A DNA stretch of 64,000 bases from Bacillota bacterium (GTDB lineage: Bacteria > Bacillota > Clostridia > Christensenellales > SZUA-584). Every line of letters starts with the position of its first letter. The stretch's first letter is position 1. Positions 1 through 8,838 of the stretch are shown here, one piece after another. Both the position numbers and the translations under genes were made by a program. The stretch covers positions 186,001 through 250,000 of the forward strand of contig JAEXTV010000016.1 in assembly GCA_023406895.1 (NCBI GenBank), in the 5' to 3' direction. The notes beneath the pieces are model-generated. The model saw nothing but the letters and a program-made list of their open reading frames with translations. It was not told the DNA's origin and did not search any database.

Positions 1-1760
1 CCGTTGGCCGTCAGCGTTTTCGCCTCGTCGTATATGTGGCTGCTGGAAGCGGTGCTGCCTGAGCCGCTGTTGGCATTGTATCTGATCGTATAGGAGTTGG
101 GTGTCCACACGGCGTAAAGCGTCACCGTCGCGCCGTTCTCAGTTCTTAAGTTTAAAATGCTCTCTTCATTCATATAGACAATTGCACCGTCCGCCTCGTT
201 TGCCCAGCCCGCAAATGTATACCCCGTCTTTGTGAAACGGTTAGCCGCCAGGGGCGCAGCCGCATCATAGGTGTGGCGGCTCGGCTCGGTGCTGCCCAAG
301 CCGCCGTTGGCGTTATAGTTTACCGTGTAAATGTTGGCCGTCCACACGGCATATAGCGACACCGACACGCCGTCTTCCGGTGTGAGGTTTGATACGCTTT
401 GACCATCCGAATAGATGACTGTTCCGGACGCATCGTTAGCCCAGCCCGCAAAGGTGTAGCCCGTCTTAGCAAAGCCGTTAATTGTCAGCGTTTTTGCTTC
501 GTCGTAGGTGTGGCCGCTGGGGGCGGTGCTGCCTGTGCCGCCGTTGGCATCGTACTTGACCGTGTAGTTGTGCGGCGTCCACACGGCATACAGCGTCACG
601 GTCGCGCCGTCCTCTGACGCAAGGTTTAATACGCTCTCTTCATCCCTATAGACAATCTCACCAGCCGTACTGGCCGCCCAACCCGCAAACGTGTAACCCG
701 TCCGGGTAAAACTATTGGCCGTCAGCTTTTTTGCCTCATCGTAGGTATGCCTGCTGGAGGCGGTGCTGCCCGTGCCGCCGTTGGCATTGTAACTGATGGT
801 ATAGGGGTTGGGTGTCCACACGGCGTACAGCGTTACCGTCGCGCCATCATCGGATGCAAGGTTTAATACGTTGTCTTCATCCGTATAGATGGCTGTGCCG
901 TCCGCCTCAGTTGCCCAGCCCGCAAACGTGTAGCCCGTTCGGGTAAAGCTACTGGGCGTCAGAGTTTTTGTCTCGTCGTAGGTGTGGGTGCTGGGGGCAG
1001 TGCTGCCCGTCCCGCCGTTGTCATCGTAACTGACCGTGTAGGTGTGCGGCGTCCAAACGGCGTACAGCGTCACCGTCGCGCCGTTCTCTGACGCAAGGTT
1101 TGATACATTCATTCTATCTGTATACACGGCTATGCCGTCCGCCTCGGTTGCCCAGCCCGCGAAGGTGTAACCCGTTCGGGTGAAGCTGTTGGCCGTCAGC
1201 GTCTTCGCAGCATCATAGATGTGGCTGCTCGGATCGATGCTGCCCGTACCGCTGTTGGCATCGTAGCGGACCGTATAGGTGTGCGGCGTCCATGCCGCAT
1301 AAAGCGTCACCACTGCGCCATTTCCTGACGCAAGATTGCTTACGCTTTTTTCATCCGTATAGACGGCTGCGCCGCCTGCACTGGTTGCCCAGCCCGCAAA
1401 TGTGTAACCTGTTCGGGTGAAGCCGTTGGCCGTCAGCGTTTTTGCTTCATCGTAGGTATGGCTGCTGAGGGCAGTGCTGCCCGTCCCGCCGTTGGGATCG
1501 TAATTGACCGTGTATGAGTTAGGCGTCCACCTTGCGTACAGATTCACCGTCCTGCCGTGCTCTGACGTAAGATTGCTTACGCTCTCTTCATCCGCATAGG
1601 TGACCGCACCAGCCGTACTGGTCGCCCAACCCATAAAGGTGTAACCTGTCTTTGTAAACCCATTAGGCGTAAGAGGCTTTGCCTCATCGTAGGTGTGGCT
1701 GCTTGAAGCCGTGCTGCCACCCGTGCCGCCGTTGGCATTGTACTTGACTGTGTAGGTGTT
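1..1760 (-). repeat. Tandem repeat array of about 237 bp units coding the InlB-type repeats
   Basis: The phrase gttggccgtcagcgttttt (or close variants) recurs near positions 6, 241, 477, 715, 952, 1190, 1425 and 1662, a spacing of about 237 bp (79 codons). The units differ at many third positions, so they are diverged copies and not a recent expansion. The unit count may change by recombination. The array continues past the window start. Confidence 0.85.
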
Positions 1761-3305
1761 TGGAGTCCAAGCAGCATAAAGGGTCGTATCGCCGAGAAAA
1801 GTAAATGTGCCTCCCACGTTATAGCTGCTGCCCTCTTTGTTCGCTGCCGTGTTCCAGCCGGAGAATGCATAGCCCGTGCGGCTTAACCCACCACCATTAA
1901 CCACAGATACGGTTGTTCCGATGTGCTGGGTGACCTGAGACGGTACTGTGCCGCTCCCGTTATTCTGATGGTAGGATAGCGTATACGGCCGCAGGTAAGC
2001 ACCAAAATTGCCGCTCCATGGCACTGATATACCATAAGCCGCCTTATTTGCAATATGTCCGGAGACAGTATGGTGAGTATGTGTGGTTGTTGTGGGGGTG
2101 GCATAGCGGTCGTTTTTGAGAAACAGTGCCACCGTATTCGAAATCTCAAGTGTACAGTCTGAGGTTGATTTGGCTCCTCCGCCGACATCCTTTGCGTACT
2201 GACCAAAATTATCGCCCGATCCTGCCTGTGCAAACACCACGCCACCCGAGAGAGTGACAGTACCACCCTCGCCATTGTTACCGCAGCCGATGCCTGGACT
2301 GCCGCCCGAAAAGTCGCGATCACCACCTTTGGCCGTCACTGTGCCGCCTTTAATGGTAATGATACCTGCACCGCCCCCGCCGCTGCCGCCGATTCCGGCG
2401 CCGCCTTTCCCGCCTGTAGCCACAACCGTGCCGCCGCTGATGGTGATAGTACCACCATCTCCTTCGTAGCCGCCAATACCCGCACCATAACCGTTGCTCG
2501 TAGCCTCAATTATACCGCCGGTGATGTTGATCTCGCCGCCACTGCCTCCGCTGTTGTAACTGGTGAAAATGCCTGAGTCGCCCGTAGCCTGAATTGTACC
2601 GCCGGTGATGGTAATATTGGCGCCGGTTGTACGGTCGCTGCCAATACCCGGACCACTTTCGCCCACGGCGGTTACATGACCACCATGAATAGTGATTGTA
2701 TCGCCGTTTTCTCCACTGCCGCCGCCGATTCCTGCATTGCTTACTCCGCCATAGGCATTCACCGTACCGCCGTTGATGGTAATGGTACTGGTTGATGTGT
2801 CATAATATCCGCATCCGATGCCGGCAGCTACGGCGCCGCCATAAGCGTTCACCGTACCGCCGTTGATGGTAATGGTACCAGTTGATTTGTCATAATATCC
2901 GCTGCCTATGCCTGCACCCCATTTATCTCCTGTGGCATTTAAGACACCCGTGCCACCCGCTTGCCCAAAAATGGTGAGGTTTTTGCCTCCCACAACGCTA
3001 ATACCTGGATTAAAACTATTTTCGACCGCGGATACAGTGAGTGTCTTGCCATCCATCAGAATCACTTTTGCGTCGCCGGTTACCGTGATGGTTTCTGTTC
3101 GTGTTACGTCGGCATTAACCACGTACCAGCCGGTACCAAGCGTTGCTGTAGAACTTGTGATCTCTGCGGCCGTCACCGTTTGCGTTGTGCCCGTTTCATC
3201 CAGATAAGTCACAGATACATTTGCCGCCAGAGCGGTCAGAGAAGAAGGCAAACATAGAAAGAAAAAGATAATGGCGAAAATAATGAGTGTGAGCTTATTT
3301 CTCAT
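1..3305 (-). CDS. Secreted beta-helix / InlB-type (Listeria-Bacteroides) repeat surface protein, C-terminus beyond window
   Basis: A single open frame runs from ATG 3305 to the window edge (about 1100 codons), so the C-terminus and any anchor are missing. It begins with a signal peptide (MRNK, a long Leu/Ile/Phe stretch, cleavage near ALAA). About 350 residues of Gly/Thr-rich repeats follow, of the type GGTITINGGTVTATGG with GAGIGG turns, typical of secreted parallel beta-helix proteins in Firmicutes. The rest is tandem units of about 79 residues with the hallmarks YTVxYxANGGTGS, HTYDEAKTLTANGF and GYTFAGWAT, which is the Listeria-Bacteroides repeat (Flg_new / InlB B-repeat). Such proteins are extracellular and often adhesive; the ligand is unknown. 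The gene lies downstream of the two-component system, on the same strand, behind its own promoter candidate. Probably host chromosome rather than ICE. Confidence 0.85.
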   Translation of the reverse strand, partial: MRNKLTLIIFAIIFFFLCLPSSLTALAANVSVTYLDETGTTQTVTAAEITSSTATLGTGWYVVNADVTRTETITVTGDAKVILMDGKTLTVSAVENSFNPGISVVGGKNLTIFGQAGGTGVLNATGDKWGAGIGSGYYDKSTGTITINGGTVNAYGGAVAAGIGCGYYDTSTSTITINGGTVNAYGGVSNAGIGGGSGENGDTITIHGGHVTAVGESGPGIGSDRTTGANITITGGTIQATGDSGIFTSYNSGGSGGEINITGGIIEATSNGYGAGIGGYEGDGGTITISGGTVVATGGKGGAGIGGSGGGGAGIITIKGGTVTAKGGDRDFSGGSPGIGCGNNGEGGTVTLSGGVVFAQAGSGDNFGQYAKDVGGGAKSTSDCTLEISNTVALFLKNDRYATPTTTTHTHHTVSGHIANKAAYGISVPWSGNFGAYLRPYTLSYHQNNGSGTVPSQVTQHIGTTVSVVNGGGLSRTGYAFSGWNTAANKEGSSYNVGGTFTFLGDTTLYAAWTPNTYTVKYNANGGTGGSTASSSHTYDEAKPLTPNGFTKTGYTFMGWATSTAGAVTYADEESVSNLTSEHGRTVNLYARWTPNSYTVNYDPNGGTGSTALSSHTYDEAKTLTANGFTRTGYTFAGWATSAGGAAVYTDEKSVSNLASGNGAVVTLYAAWTPHTYTVRYDANSGTGSIDPSSHIYDAAKTLTANSFTRTGYTFAGWATEADGIAVYTDRMNVSNLASENGATVTLYAVWTPHTYTVSYDDNGGTGSTAPSTHTYDETKTLTPSSFTRTGYTFAGWATEADGTAIYTDEDNVLNLASDDGATVTLYAVWTPNPYTISYNANGGTGSTASSRHTYDEAKKLTANSFTRTGYTFAGWAASTAGEIVYRDEESVLNLASEDGATVTLYAVWTPHNYTVKYDANGGTGSTAPSGHTYDEAKTLTINGFAKTGYTFAGWANDASGTVIYSDGQSVSNLTPEDGVSVSLYAVWTANIYTVNYNANGGLGSTEPSRHTYDAAAPLAANRFTKTGYTFAGWANEADGAIVYMNEESILNLRTENGATVTLYAVWTPNSYTIRYNANSGSGSTASSSHIYDEAKTLTAN

Positions 3306-3399
3306 GGTAACCTCCAAAGCAGGACAGACATAAATCGAGACAATTTCCGGCGCATTAAAAAGTTGCAATAATCGTCATACGCATACAACTTTATAAAAT

Positions 3400-3444
3400 A
3401 TATTGTATTCATAAAATGGATTTGTCACAATGTACGAAAGTACA
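3400..3444 (-). promoter_or_regulatory. Candidate regulated promoter of the repeat protein: palindrome plus -35/-10
   Basis: On the minus strand, the palindrome TGTAC-TTTC-GTACA (3431-3444) is followed 2 bp later by GTGACA (3423-3428, 5/6 match to a -35 box), a 17 bp spacer, and CAATAT (3400-3405, a weak -10; TATATT nearby is an alternative). A palindrome just upstream of the -35 is a usual place for an activator site. The NarL-type regulator encoded immediately upstream is the obvious candidate. Seen: the palindrome and spacing. Inferred: promoter use and regulator. Confidence 0.4.
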
Positions 3445-3502
3445 GTCTCCTGGTATAAAACGACAAACGGCATGCTTTCGCCATGCTATTGCCAGAATTT
3501 CA

Positions 3503-4141
3503 TCAGACGTCTTGAATAATGCCTAGCTTCGCGGCATGCGCAATCACTTGAGAACGGTTTTCCAGATGTAGTATCTCGACAATATTTCCCATATGATATT
3601 TGATTGTACGCTCCGTCAGCCCCAAAGCTTCTGCCACGTCTTTATAGGAAACACCCTGAGCCACCAGCTGCAAAATCTCAAGCTGCCGCGGCGTAAGCTG
3701 CATCGAGTCTGTGTTTTCTTCTGTTTGGCAACCTTTTAGCTCATCCAGCAGCTGCACGGCCAATGAAGAAGAAAGAGCTGTTTCACCCCGCCGGATGCCT
3801 TGCAGTGTCTCGACAAGCTCTGCCGCACTGGTGCTTTTAAGCAAATAACCGTCCGCGCCGTATTTTATGGCCTGAAAAAGATCCTCATCCCCTTGCGATG
3901 CGGTCAGCATCACCACCTTCATGGCCGGATACTGCGCTTTCAACAATCTGAGCGTTTCAAAACCGCTGAGCCCCGGCATGCAGATGTCCATCAAAATGGC
4001 CTCAGGCTGATGAACGGCGGCTAGTTTCAGCGCTTCCTTGCCTGAGTTTGCAATGCAGGCGACTTCGAATCCATAGGTTTTGAGGAGGTAGCTCAGCCCC
4101 TCAATAAACAAGGCGTGGTCATCCACAAGCATTAGCTTCAT
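3503..4141 (-). CDS. NarL/LuxR-family response regulator
   Basis: 212 residues. The receiver domain (1-120) has the acidic pair D7/D8, phospho-acceptor D52 in LMDICMPG and the conserved Lys in GYLLK near residue 103. The C-terminal LuxR-type helix-turn-helix (about 147-207) has LTPRQLEILQLVAQG and LTERTIKYHMGNI. It is the DNA-binding output partner of the kinase encoded just upstream; stop and start overlap by 4 nt (ATGA), so the two are translationally coupled. A plausible target is the repeat-protein promoter 60 bp downstream of its stop. The stimulus is unknown. Confidence 0.95.
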   Translation of the reverse strand: MKLMLVDDHALFIEGLSYLLKTYGFEVACIANSGKEALKLAAVHQPEAILMDICMPGLSGFETLRLLKAQYPAMKVVMLTASQGDEDLFQAIKYGADGYLLKSTSAAELVETLQGIRRGETALSSSLAVQLLDELKGCQTEENTDSMQLTPRQLEILQLVAQGVSYKDVAEALGLTERTIKYHMGNIVEILHLENRSQVIAHAAKLGIIQDV

Positions 4142-5841
4142 ATCTTTTCACCTCCGGGCATGGGCATTGTCAGCCAGACTCGGCAGCCTTGTTTGGGCGC
4201 AGAATCAACACGCAGCACTGCGCCGATCTCCGCTGCGCGTTCCTGCATAATCTTTAGCCCGAAAGCGTCGGAACTAAGAGGACGCGCATAATCAAATCCT
4301 TCGCCGTTGTCTTCCACGGACAGTAACAGCTTGCCTTCTTCGCATTTTGCTGCTAACCAGACTTGCGAGGCCCCCGCATGCTTCTGCACGTTGTTTAGGG
4401 CTTCCTTGGCTATGCTGAGCAGTTGGATCTGCGTATACGTGCTGATTTCTGCCCAATCAAAATCAATTTTCAATTCTGTGGATATGCCGGATCGCTTTTC
4501 AAACTCCAGTATGTCGGTGCGCAATGACGCGATGAGACTATCGTCGGAGGCGGATACACTGCGGGCGTTTTTGATATATGACCGCAGCTGTTCGTGTGCT
4601 GTTTGAGTGACATCCACAAGGCGGCATAGCCGTTCATTGATCATATCAACACCGCTGTCAGCCAGTTCTCTTTGTATGCCCTGCGCCTGGAGATTGATGA
4701 ACCCCAGTATTTGTCCGAGATTATCGTGCAGATCGCGCGCCATCTGTTCCTTTTCCCGTGAAGCGGTCAGCCTGAGCTGCTGCGCCAGATGTCGTTGCTG
4801 AGCCTTTTTCTTTTCGGTCACCTCATACACCATGGCAAGCCGTCCAAGCAGCGCACCTTTGCTGCCGGTTAGCGGAGAAAAAATGGCTTCATACATTCGA
4901 GTGCCGCTCGGCTCGGCGCTTTGGAATTCAGTGTGGGTTATGTTTCTGTTAAGGCAGGCGCTCGAGAATTCGGGTGTGCTGCTAAAAACATCCACCGTAT
5001 TGCGCCCGTTAGCCACCTTGGCAGAAATACCTGTGATTTTTTCCAGCGCGGGATTTACGTCCAATATGCGGTCTTGCAGATCCATCACCAGTACACCCGC
5101 ATCCATGCTCTCAATCACCGTAGCACGTGCCAGCGGAACCAGATCAAACATTCTATAGCGAAATATCGCCACGGCCATCATCACGCCCGCAGGGCCAAAG
5201 AATACAGGTGTCAGGTCGATACCTTTGGCAGGGCTCAGACCCATGATATAAAGTATGTTTGGTACAACAATGAGACTGACACCGGCGAGAAGGAGCACGG
5301 CCTGCTTGCGGTAAACAGTTTTTCGGTATATGACTGCTCTGACCAGCATCGCGAGCGCGGCAATATTGATGATATGCTGATAAGCGGCGTGAACATAAAA
5401 AGCCGGACCATATTGTTTGGCAATCACGGGAAAGGCTCCGCCGGTATCCAAACGAAAATCGTAGCGCATCAGGCCGTGATAACCGTCTGTCCATACGAGT
5501 GCGATAATGACCACGGGCAGCACCAACAGCCACCAAAATGTTTTTTTATGCAGCCATTTATCGTAACCGGTAAAGCGCATGCACAACACAAATAAGGCCA
5601 GCGGCGAGAAACAATACGCAAAATACTGAACGTTGGCCCAAAAAAGCTTGGTGGCAAGGTCCACCCCGGACATTTCCAGCGCGTTTCCGCCCGACCAGGC
5701 TGTGACAAGCAGCATGCTTGTGATGAAACTGGCGGCGCACTTGGAATGATGCTGCCTGGCAAACGCATAGCAGCCGAGGGTAAACGTCACAGCGGAAGAG
5801 ATGATAAGTGGCCATATGTATGGGATAATTTGAAATTGCAC
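4138..5841 (-). CDS. Membrane sensor histidine kinase (7TM N-terminus, PAS, HisKA_3, HATPase)
   Basis: 567 residues. About seven hydrophobic segments in residues 5-230 resemble the 7TM region found in front of Firmicute histidine kinases. A PAS-like domain (about 238-345: ESMDAGVLVMDLQDRILDVN) follows. Then a HisKA_3 dimerisation/phosphotransfer helix has MARDLHDNLGQ with H372 as phospho-acceptor. The C-terminal ATPase has the N-box EALNNVQKHA and the G1 box VEDNGEGF. This is the NarX/DesK type of kinase that pairs with NarL-type regulators, here the overlapping downstream gene. The start is the first ATG; the Shine-Dalgarno is a modest GGAAGG. Confidence 0.93.
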   Translation of the reverse strand: MQFQIIPYIWPLIISSAVTFTLGCYAFARQHHSKCAASFITSMLLVTAWSGGNALEMSGVDLATKLFWANVQYFAYCFSPLALFVLCMRFTGYDKWLHKKTFWWLLVLPVVIIALVWTDGYHGLMRYDFRLDTGGAFPVIAKQYGPAFYVHAAYQHIINIAALAMLVRAVIYRKTVYRKQAVLLLAGVSLIVVPNILYIMGLSPAKGIDLTPVFFGPAGVMMAVAIFRYRMFDLVPLARATVIESMDAGVLVMDLQDRILDVNPALEKITGISAKVANGRNTVDVFSSTPEFSSACLNRNITHTEFQSAEPSGTRMYEAIFSPLTGSKGALLGRLAMVYEVTEKKKAQQRHLAQQLRLTASREKEQMARDLHDNLGQILGFINLQAQGIQRELADSGVDMINERLCRLVDVTQTAHEQLRSYIKNARSVSASDDSLIASLRTDILEFEKRSGISTELKIDFDWAEISTYTQIQLLSIAKEALNNVQKHAGASQVWLAAKCEEGKLLLSVEDNGEGFDYARPLSSDAFGLKIMQERAAEIGAVLRVDSAPKQGCRVWLTMPMPGGEKI

Positions 5842-6230
5842 CTTCCAGTTCCTTTCAATATGGCTTAATAATATGATTATATAATTTTAAATATAGTCAA
5901 TTCAAGATTAAATTCAAAAAGATGTATTTTCCAAGAGCTTCTTGGTTCATTTGGAATAAAAGTATTGAGTAAATCCTTAACATTGATACTTTCAATATAA
6001 TCGGAAATACTCGTCCCCCAGGCGGCATGCCTATAGTTCAAATATATATGCAGGAAGGGTAAAAGCCCTGTTTTAAGGGATATTTACGGCTTCAACTAAG
6101 TTAAATTGATCAAAAAACCTTCACTCTTACATGCTTTTATTTCAAAGTGTAGTATAAATGTAGTATTGAAGAGCTTTAACCCGGCTGAAGCCGCAAAATC
6201 TAATGAAATAAACAGTATTTCTTGGCCTTT
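5842..6230. other. 389 bp gap holding the inferred ICE end (attachment site) next to the integrase
   Basis: This stretch lies between the start of the kinase gene and the 3' end of the integrase gene, where Tn916/Tn1549-type elements end. No gene or tRNA was seen. There is a short direct repeat (TGTAGTAT at about 6149 and 6162) and a small inverted repeat GGCT-GAAGCC near 6182-6192, but no clear terminal repeat. The attachment core cannot be placed without the other end of the element, which is outside the window. Confidence 0.35.
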
Positions 6231-7421
6231 TCACCTTTCCATATCATCTCGCTTTTTTTTCTTTTGCTTAGGTTGCTCTTGCGAAATTACAGGCTCAAAT
6301 GATGTTATTTTATCCAAGTGCGCATTTAATGAGCTGATGGCTTCAGCTTCTTTGTATTTTGTTAGATGTGTGTATACCGCCAGTGTCATCTCAATATCAG
6401 CATGGCCTAAAAAACGCTGTGCGGACTTAATATCAACACCTGCTTCATAGAGCATGGAGGCATAGGTATGCCGGAACATGTGCGCAGTGATGTGATCAAT
6501 GACTTGAACTTTCTTTTGGGACCGGGAGGCATCCCGGCCACCCGCCTGCAGATTCAGATAATGAAGATAACTGTTCCATGCTCGATAATAAGCGGTACCT
6601 GTCATCAAATCCCCTTTTGCATCAGGACACACTAATTCAAATGGATGAGGCAGGTCTCGAAGAATATCAGCCAAGAAATTGGGAATCGGTACCTCACGTA
6701 CTCCGGCCCTAGATTTCGGCTTTTTAATCTGCGTTTGATTCTTAAGTATGCTCGCCGATTTATTTACCAAAAGGACTTTTCTTTCAAGATCGATATCCTC
6801 CCACGTGAGCGCCAATAGTTCGCCACGTCGCAGTCCGCAATACATCATTATCATGGCTGCATGACCCATACGGTGCTCTTGCCATGTACGGTTAACAAGT
6901 TCTCTCTCTTCTTCTGTCAATGCACGACGTTCATTTGGTTCGATGGTTGGAACCTTAACAGTTGAAAAGACATTTCGAACCACCAAATCGTTCTCAACGC
7001 CAACATTCAAAATCCGCACCGCAGTCTGTTTGGCTTGCTTCATGGTGCTGGTAGCAAGACCCTCCTTCGCCATATTGTTTATAATACTCTGGAGATGGTA
7101 GGTTTTTAAATCCTTAAGCTTCATATGCCTCAGTGTGGGTAATAGATGTTTATTGATGACGCTATCCTGACGATAAAACCATTTCTCGTTTGCTGTAGGG
7201 TTATATTGTGTGAGCCATATATCTGTTATTTCTCCAAAAGTGGTTCTATCCTCGGGGACATATATGCCCTGATGGAGTTGCTGCGTGATTTCCGCTGCTT
7301 TTAATTCAAGTTCTTTTTTTGTCCTCGCATATATAGTTTTACGGATATATGATCCATCCGCTTTTCTTCCTACAGTTATATTCTTTTGATAAAACCCATC
7401 TGAGCGTTTGTTATTAGCCAC
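6231..7421 (-). CDS. int: Tn916-family tyrosine recombinase (ICE integrase)
   Basis: 396 residues with a GTG start; GGAGG is followed by ATGCC and then GTG. The N-terminal part matches the arm-binding and SAM-like core-binding domains of Tn916-type integrases (GRKADGSYIRKTIYARTKKE; SVINKHLLPTLRHMKLKDL). The catalytic domain keeps the first Arg in CGLRRGELLALTW, HMFRHTYASML (H-x-x-R), the LGHAD box and the nucleophile Tyr in LAVYTHL, so it looks active. It should cut and join the ICE ends for integration and, with Xis, excision. It overlaps xis by 8 nt. The polar end MER-stop (GAAAGGTGA) is a backbone habit also seen in other genes here. Confidence 0.95.
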   Translation of the reverse strand: MANNKRSDGFYQKNITVGRKADGSYIRKTIYARTKKELELKAAEITQQLHQGIYVPEDRTTFGEITDIWLTQYNPTANEKWFYRQDSVINKHLLPTLRHMKLKDLKTYHLQSIINNMAKEGLATSTMKQAKQTAVRILNVGVENDLVVRNVFSTVKVPTIEPNERRALTEEERELVNRTWQEHRMGHAAMIMMYCGLRRGELLALTWEDIDLERKVLLVNKSASILKNQTQIKKPKSRAGVREVPIPNFLADILRDLPHPFELVCPDAKGDLMTGTAYYRAWNSYLHYLNLQAGGRDASRSQKKVQVIDHITAHMFRHTYASMLYEAGVDIKSAQRFLGHADIEMTLAVYTHLTKYKEAEAISSLNAHLDKITSFEPVISQEQPKQKKKKRDDMER

Positions 7422-7632
7422 GGCATGCCTCCTCAGTATGTTCGCACTTTTGCAGCCAGGTAAAAAACTTGTCCTTATTCACTACCCGGCGTTTTCCGAT
7501 CACAATAACCGGCAGGGATTTATCGTGCATTATGTTATAGGCAAACGCTCGCGAAATACCAAGCACATTCATAATGTCATTGGCATTAAGCATAAGGGGT
7601 AACTCTTCCATACTTTTATATTGTTCACTCAT
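7414..7632 (-). CDS. xis: Excisionase, helix-turn-helix (Xis)
   Basis: 72 residues. MLNANDIMNVLGISRAFAYNIMHDKSLPVIVIGKRR is a winged-helix/MerR-like excisionase motif as in Tn916 Xis. It should bend the ICE ends and steer the integrase toward excision. The start is ATG 7632 behind GGGAGG. The 3' end overlaps the integrase start by 8 nt, so both are one unit. A strong terminator lies just upstream, so expression depends on read-through or a promoter in the 40 bp leader. Confidence 0.93.
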   Translation of the reverse strand: MSEQYKSMEELPLMLNANDIMNVLGISRAFAYNIMHDKSLPVIVIGKRRVVNKDKFFTWLQKCEHTEEACRG

Positions 7633-7671
7633 CTTTATAACCTCCCAAGATATCTCGAAAAATAGCTGCTC

Positions 7672-7723
7672 TCATTAAAAAGATAAAGCAGGACGCAATC
7701 ATGGTTACAGACTGCGCCCTGCT
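7672..7723 (-). terminator. Rho-independent terminator just upstream of xis-int
   Basis: On the minus strand, a 14 bp near-perfect stem (arms 7710-7723 and 7687-7700; AGCAGGGCGCAGTC against GATTGCGTCCTGCT, with a 9 nt loop) is followed by TTTATCTTTTT. It would stop transcripts arriving from the sigma-like gene before xis. It may act as an attenuator for excision. Confidence 0.75.
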
Positions 7724-8075
7724 AATATCAGTACTATTTCACAGCATCATGAACGGCAATTGGCTTTTGCCTCATTGGAATCTCACCACCCCCTCAACGA
7801 GCGGGGTACACTCTGGGACCTAACCTCGACTATGCACAAGTATCATTATCCTTCCATATGGGTCATCGCCTGAGCCTGCCAGAGCTCATCTTGACAACAG
7901 TATTGATCGCTCACGTTATTTCGGTCATGGCGTACCTGTCATTCGGCTTTCCCTCCCCGGGCCATATGGAGAACGTATTCATTTTGCCTTTTATTCTTTT
8001 TTCAAGGATCATGGGAGAAAAAACTGCCCCCATAATCTGAAAGGAAAAAAAGGCTGTTTTGATGCATGAAATTTT
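7724..8075 (-). other. Leader-like region with tiny ORFs, possible decayed small gene
   Basis: About 350 bp without a normal-sized gene. On the minus strand a 13-codon ORF (7734-7775, MRQKPIAVHDAVK) sits directly upstream of the terminator, behind GGTGAG. Further upstream, a frame from about 7977 reads MNTFSIWPGEGKPNDRY..., meets TGA (perhaps from CGA), then continues in frame for about 16 codons to SSGRLRR-stop. This could be a small decayed gene or a leader for attenuation. No known RNA family was recognised. Confidence 0.25.
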
Positions 8076-8507
8076 TTAAATTCTCATAAGTTTTTTTATC
8101 TCATTTATGATTGAGGCATGCCGTCGTACTATTGTTGATTGATTAACGCAAAGAAACTCAGCGATTCCTCTTGTTGTCATCTCATCGTAATATAGCCATT
8201 TAATAAGCTGTTTGTCCGATTTCTTAAGCTTCGTTAATGTTTGCAGCATAAGTTCTATTAAAATCCCTTTTTCCGCCTCGTCCTCAACTGATGTCGGAGA
8301 TGTTGCCGATAATATGTCAATTGGTAACCCATCACTTATCGCAATCTCATATGGTATATTTCTTCCTCTTTCTTGACGCTGGATATACTTTTTTCTCTCA
8401 AGTTCCGCATAGTACCGTGCGTATTCATCACCTGTAACAATAAACATAACTTCACCCACTCGGATTATTCCTTTCTCACGTTGTTTTTTATATAGCTTGT
8501 TTTTCAT
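8076..8507 (-). CDS. Small sigma-70 region-4-like regulator
   Basis: 143 residues from ATG 8507. That start is chosen over an upstream in-frame ATG because GGAGGT stands 7 nt before it. The C-terminal 60 residues (LTKLKKSDKQLIKWLYYDEMTTRGIAEFLCVNQSTIVRRHASIINEIKKLM) form a region-4 type helix-turn-helix, as in the sigma-like proteins of ICE regulatory modules. The N-terminal half is charged and has no clear region 2. It probably controls ICE transcription. Two terminators upstream isolate it from the IS element. Confidence 0.7.
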   Translation of the reverse strand: MKNKLYKKQREKGIIRVGEVMFIVTGDEYARYYAELERKKYIQRQERGRNIPYEIAISDGLPIDILSATSPTSVEDEAEKGILIELMLQTLTKLKKSDKQLIKWLYYDEMTTRGIAEFLCVNQSTIVRRHASIINEIKKLMRI

Positions 8508-8591
8508 TGAATAGACCTCCGATTGATTTGTTGTGGATAAATCAGAACGAAGGCTGGGGGAGGCGCGTATGTACAAAGAGATACCTTTCCC

Positions 8592-8622
8592 CAAAACAAA
8601 AAAGCCGCAGTTACTCTGCGAC
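8592..8622 (-). terminator. Rho-independent terminator, first of a tandem pair
   Basis: On the minus strand, GTCGCAG-AGTAA-CTGCGGC (arms 8616-8622 and 8604-8610) is followed by TTTTTTGTTTT. It lies in the 330 bp gap between the sigma-like gene and the IS element. Confidence 0.75.
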
Positions 8623-8655
8623 CTTTCGGTTAATGGTTATTTATTGGGGAAAAGC

Positions 8656-8690
8656 ATAAAAAAAGCCCCAGCTATTTATTAGCCGAGGCT
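8656..8690 (-). terminator. Rho-independent terminator, second of a tandem pair
   Basis: On the minus strand, AGCCTCGGCT (8681-8690), a 7 nt loop and AGCTGGGGCT (8664-8673) form a 10 bp stem with G-T pairs, then T7. With its neighbour it shields the sigma-like gene from upstream transcription. In 8691-8837 nothing more than AT-rich spacer was seen. Confidence 0.75.
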
Positions 8691-8838
8691 ATGGCGATGC
8701 AAATCCCACTATAACCATTCTATTTATATTGACATACACATACAATTCGTTTCGAGTCCATCTTTGGTACCTTATTGATACATCTTCGGTTCGTAAACAA
8801 TTCACTTTAGGTTCACAGCCTGGAACTATGTCAATTTG

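Noticed and set aside
399..3257. Plus-strand frames (399-617, 2254-2469, 2908-3207, 2961-3257) and minus-strand frames at 1577-1870 and 1883-2326
   Set aside because: They are other frames of the repeat protein; the repeat pattern and signal peptide fix the true frame ending at 3305.
4921..5595. Plus-strand open frame of 224 codons
   Set aside because: Antisense to the histidine kinase, with no domain and no ribosome site.
7858..8040. Plus-strand 60-codon frame
   Set aside because: No ribosome site and no recognisable product; lies in the leader region.
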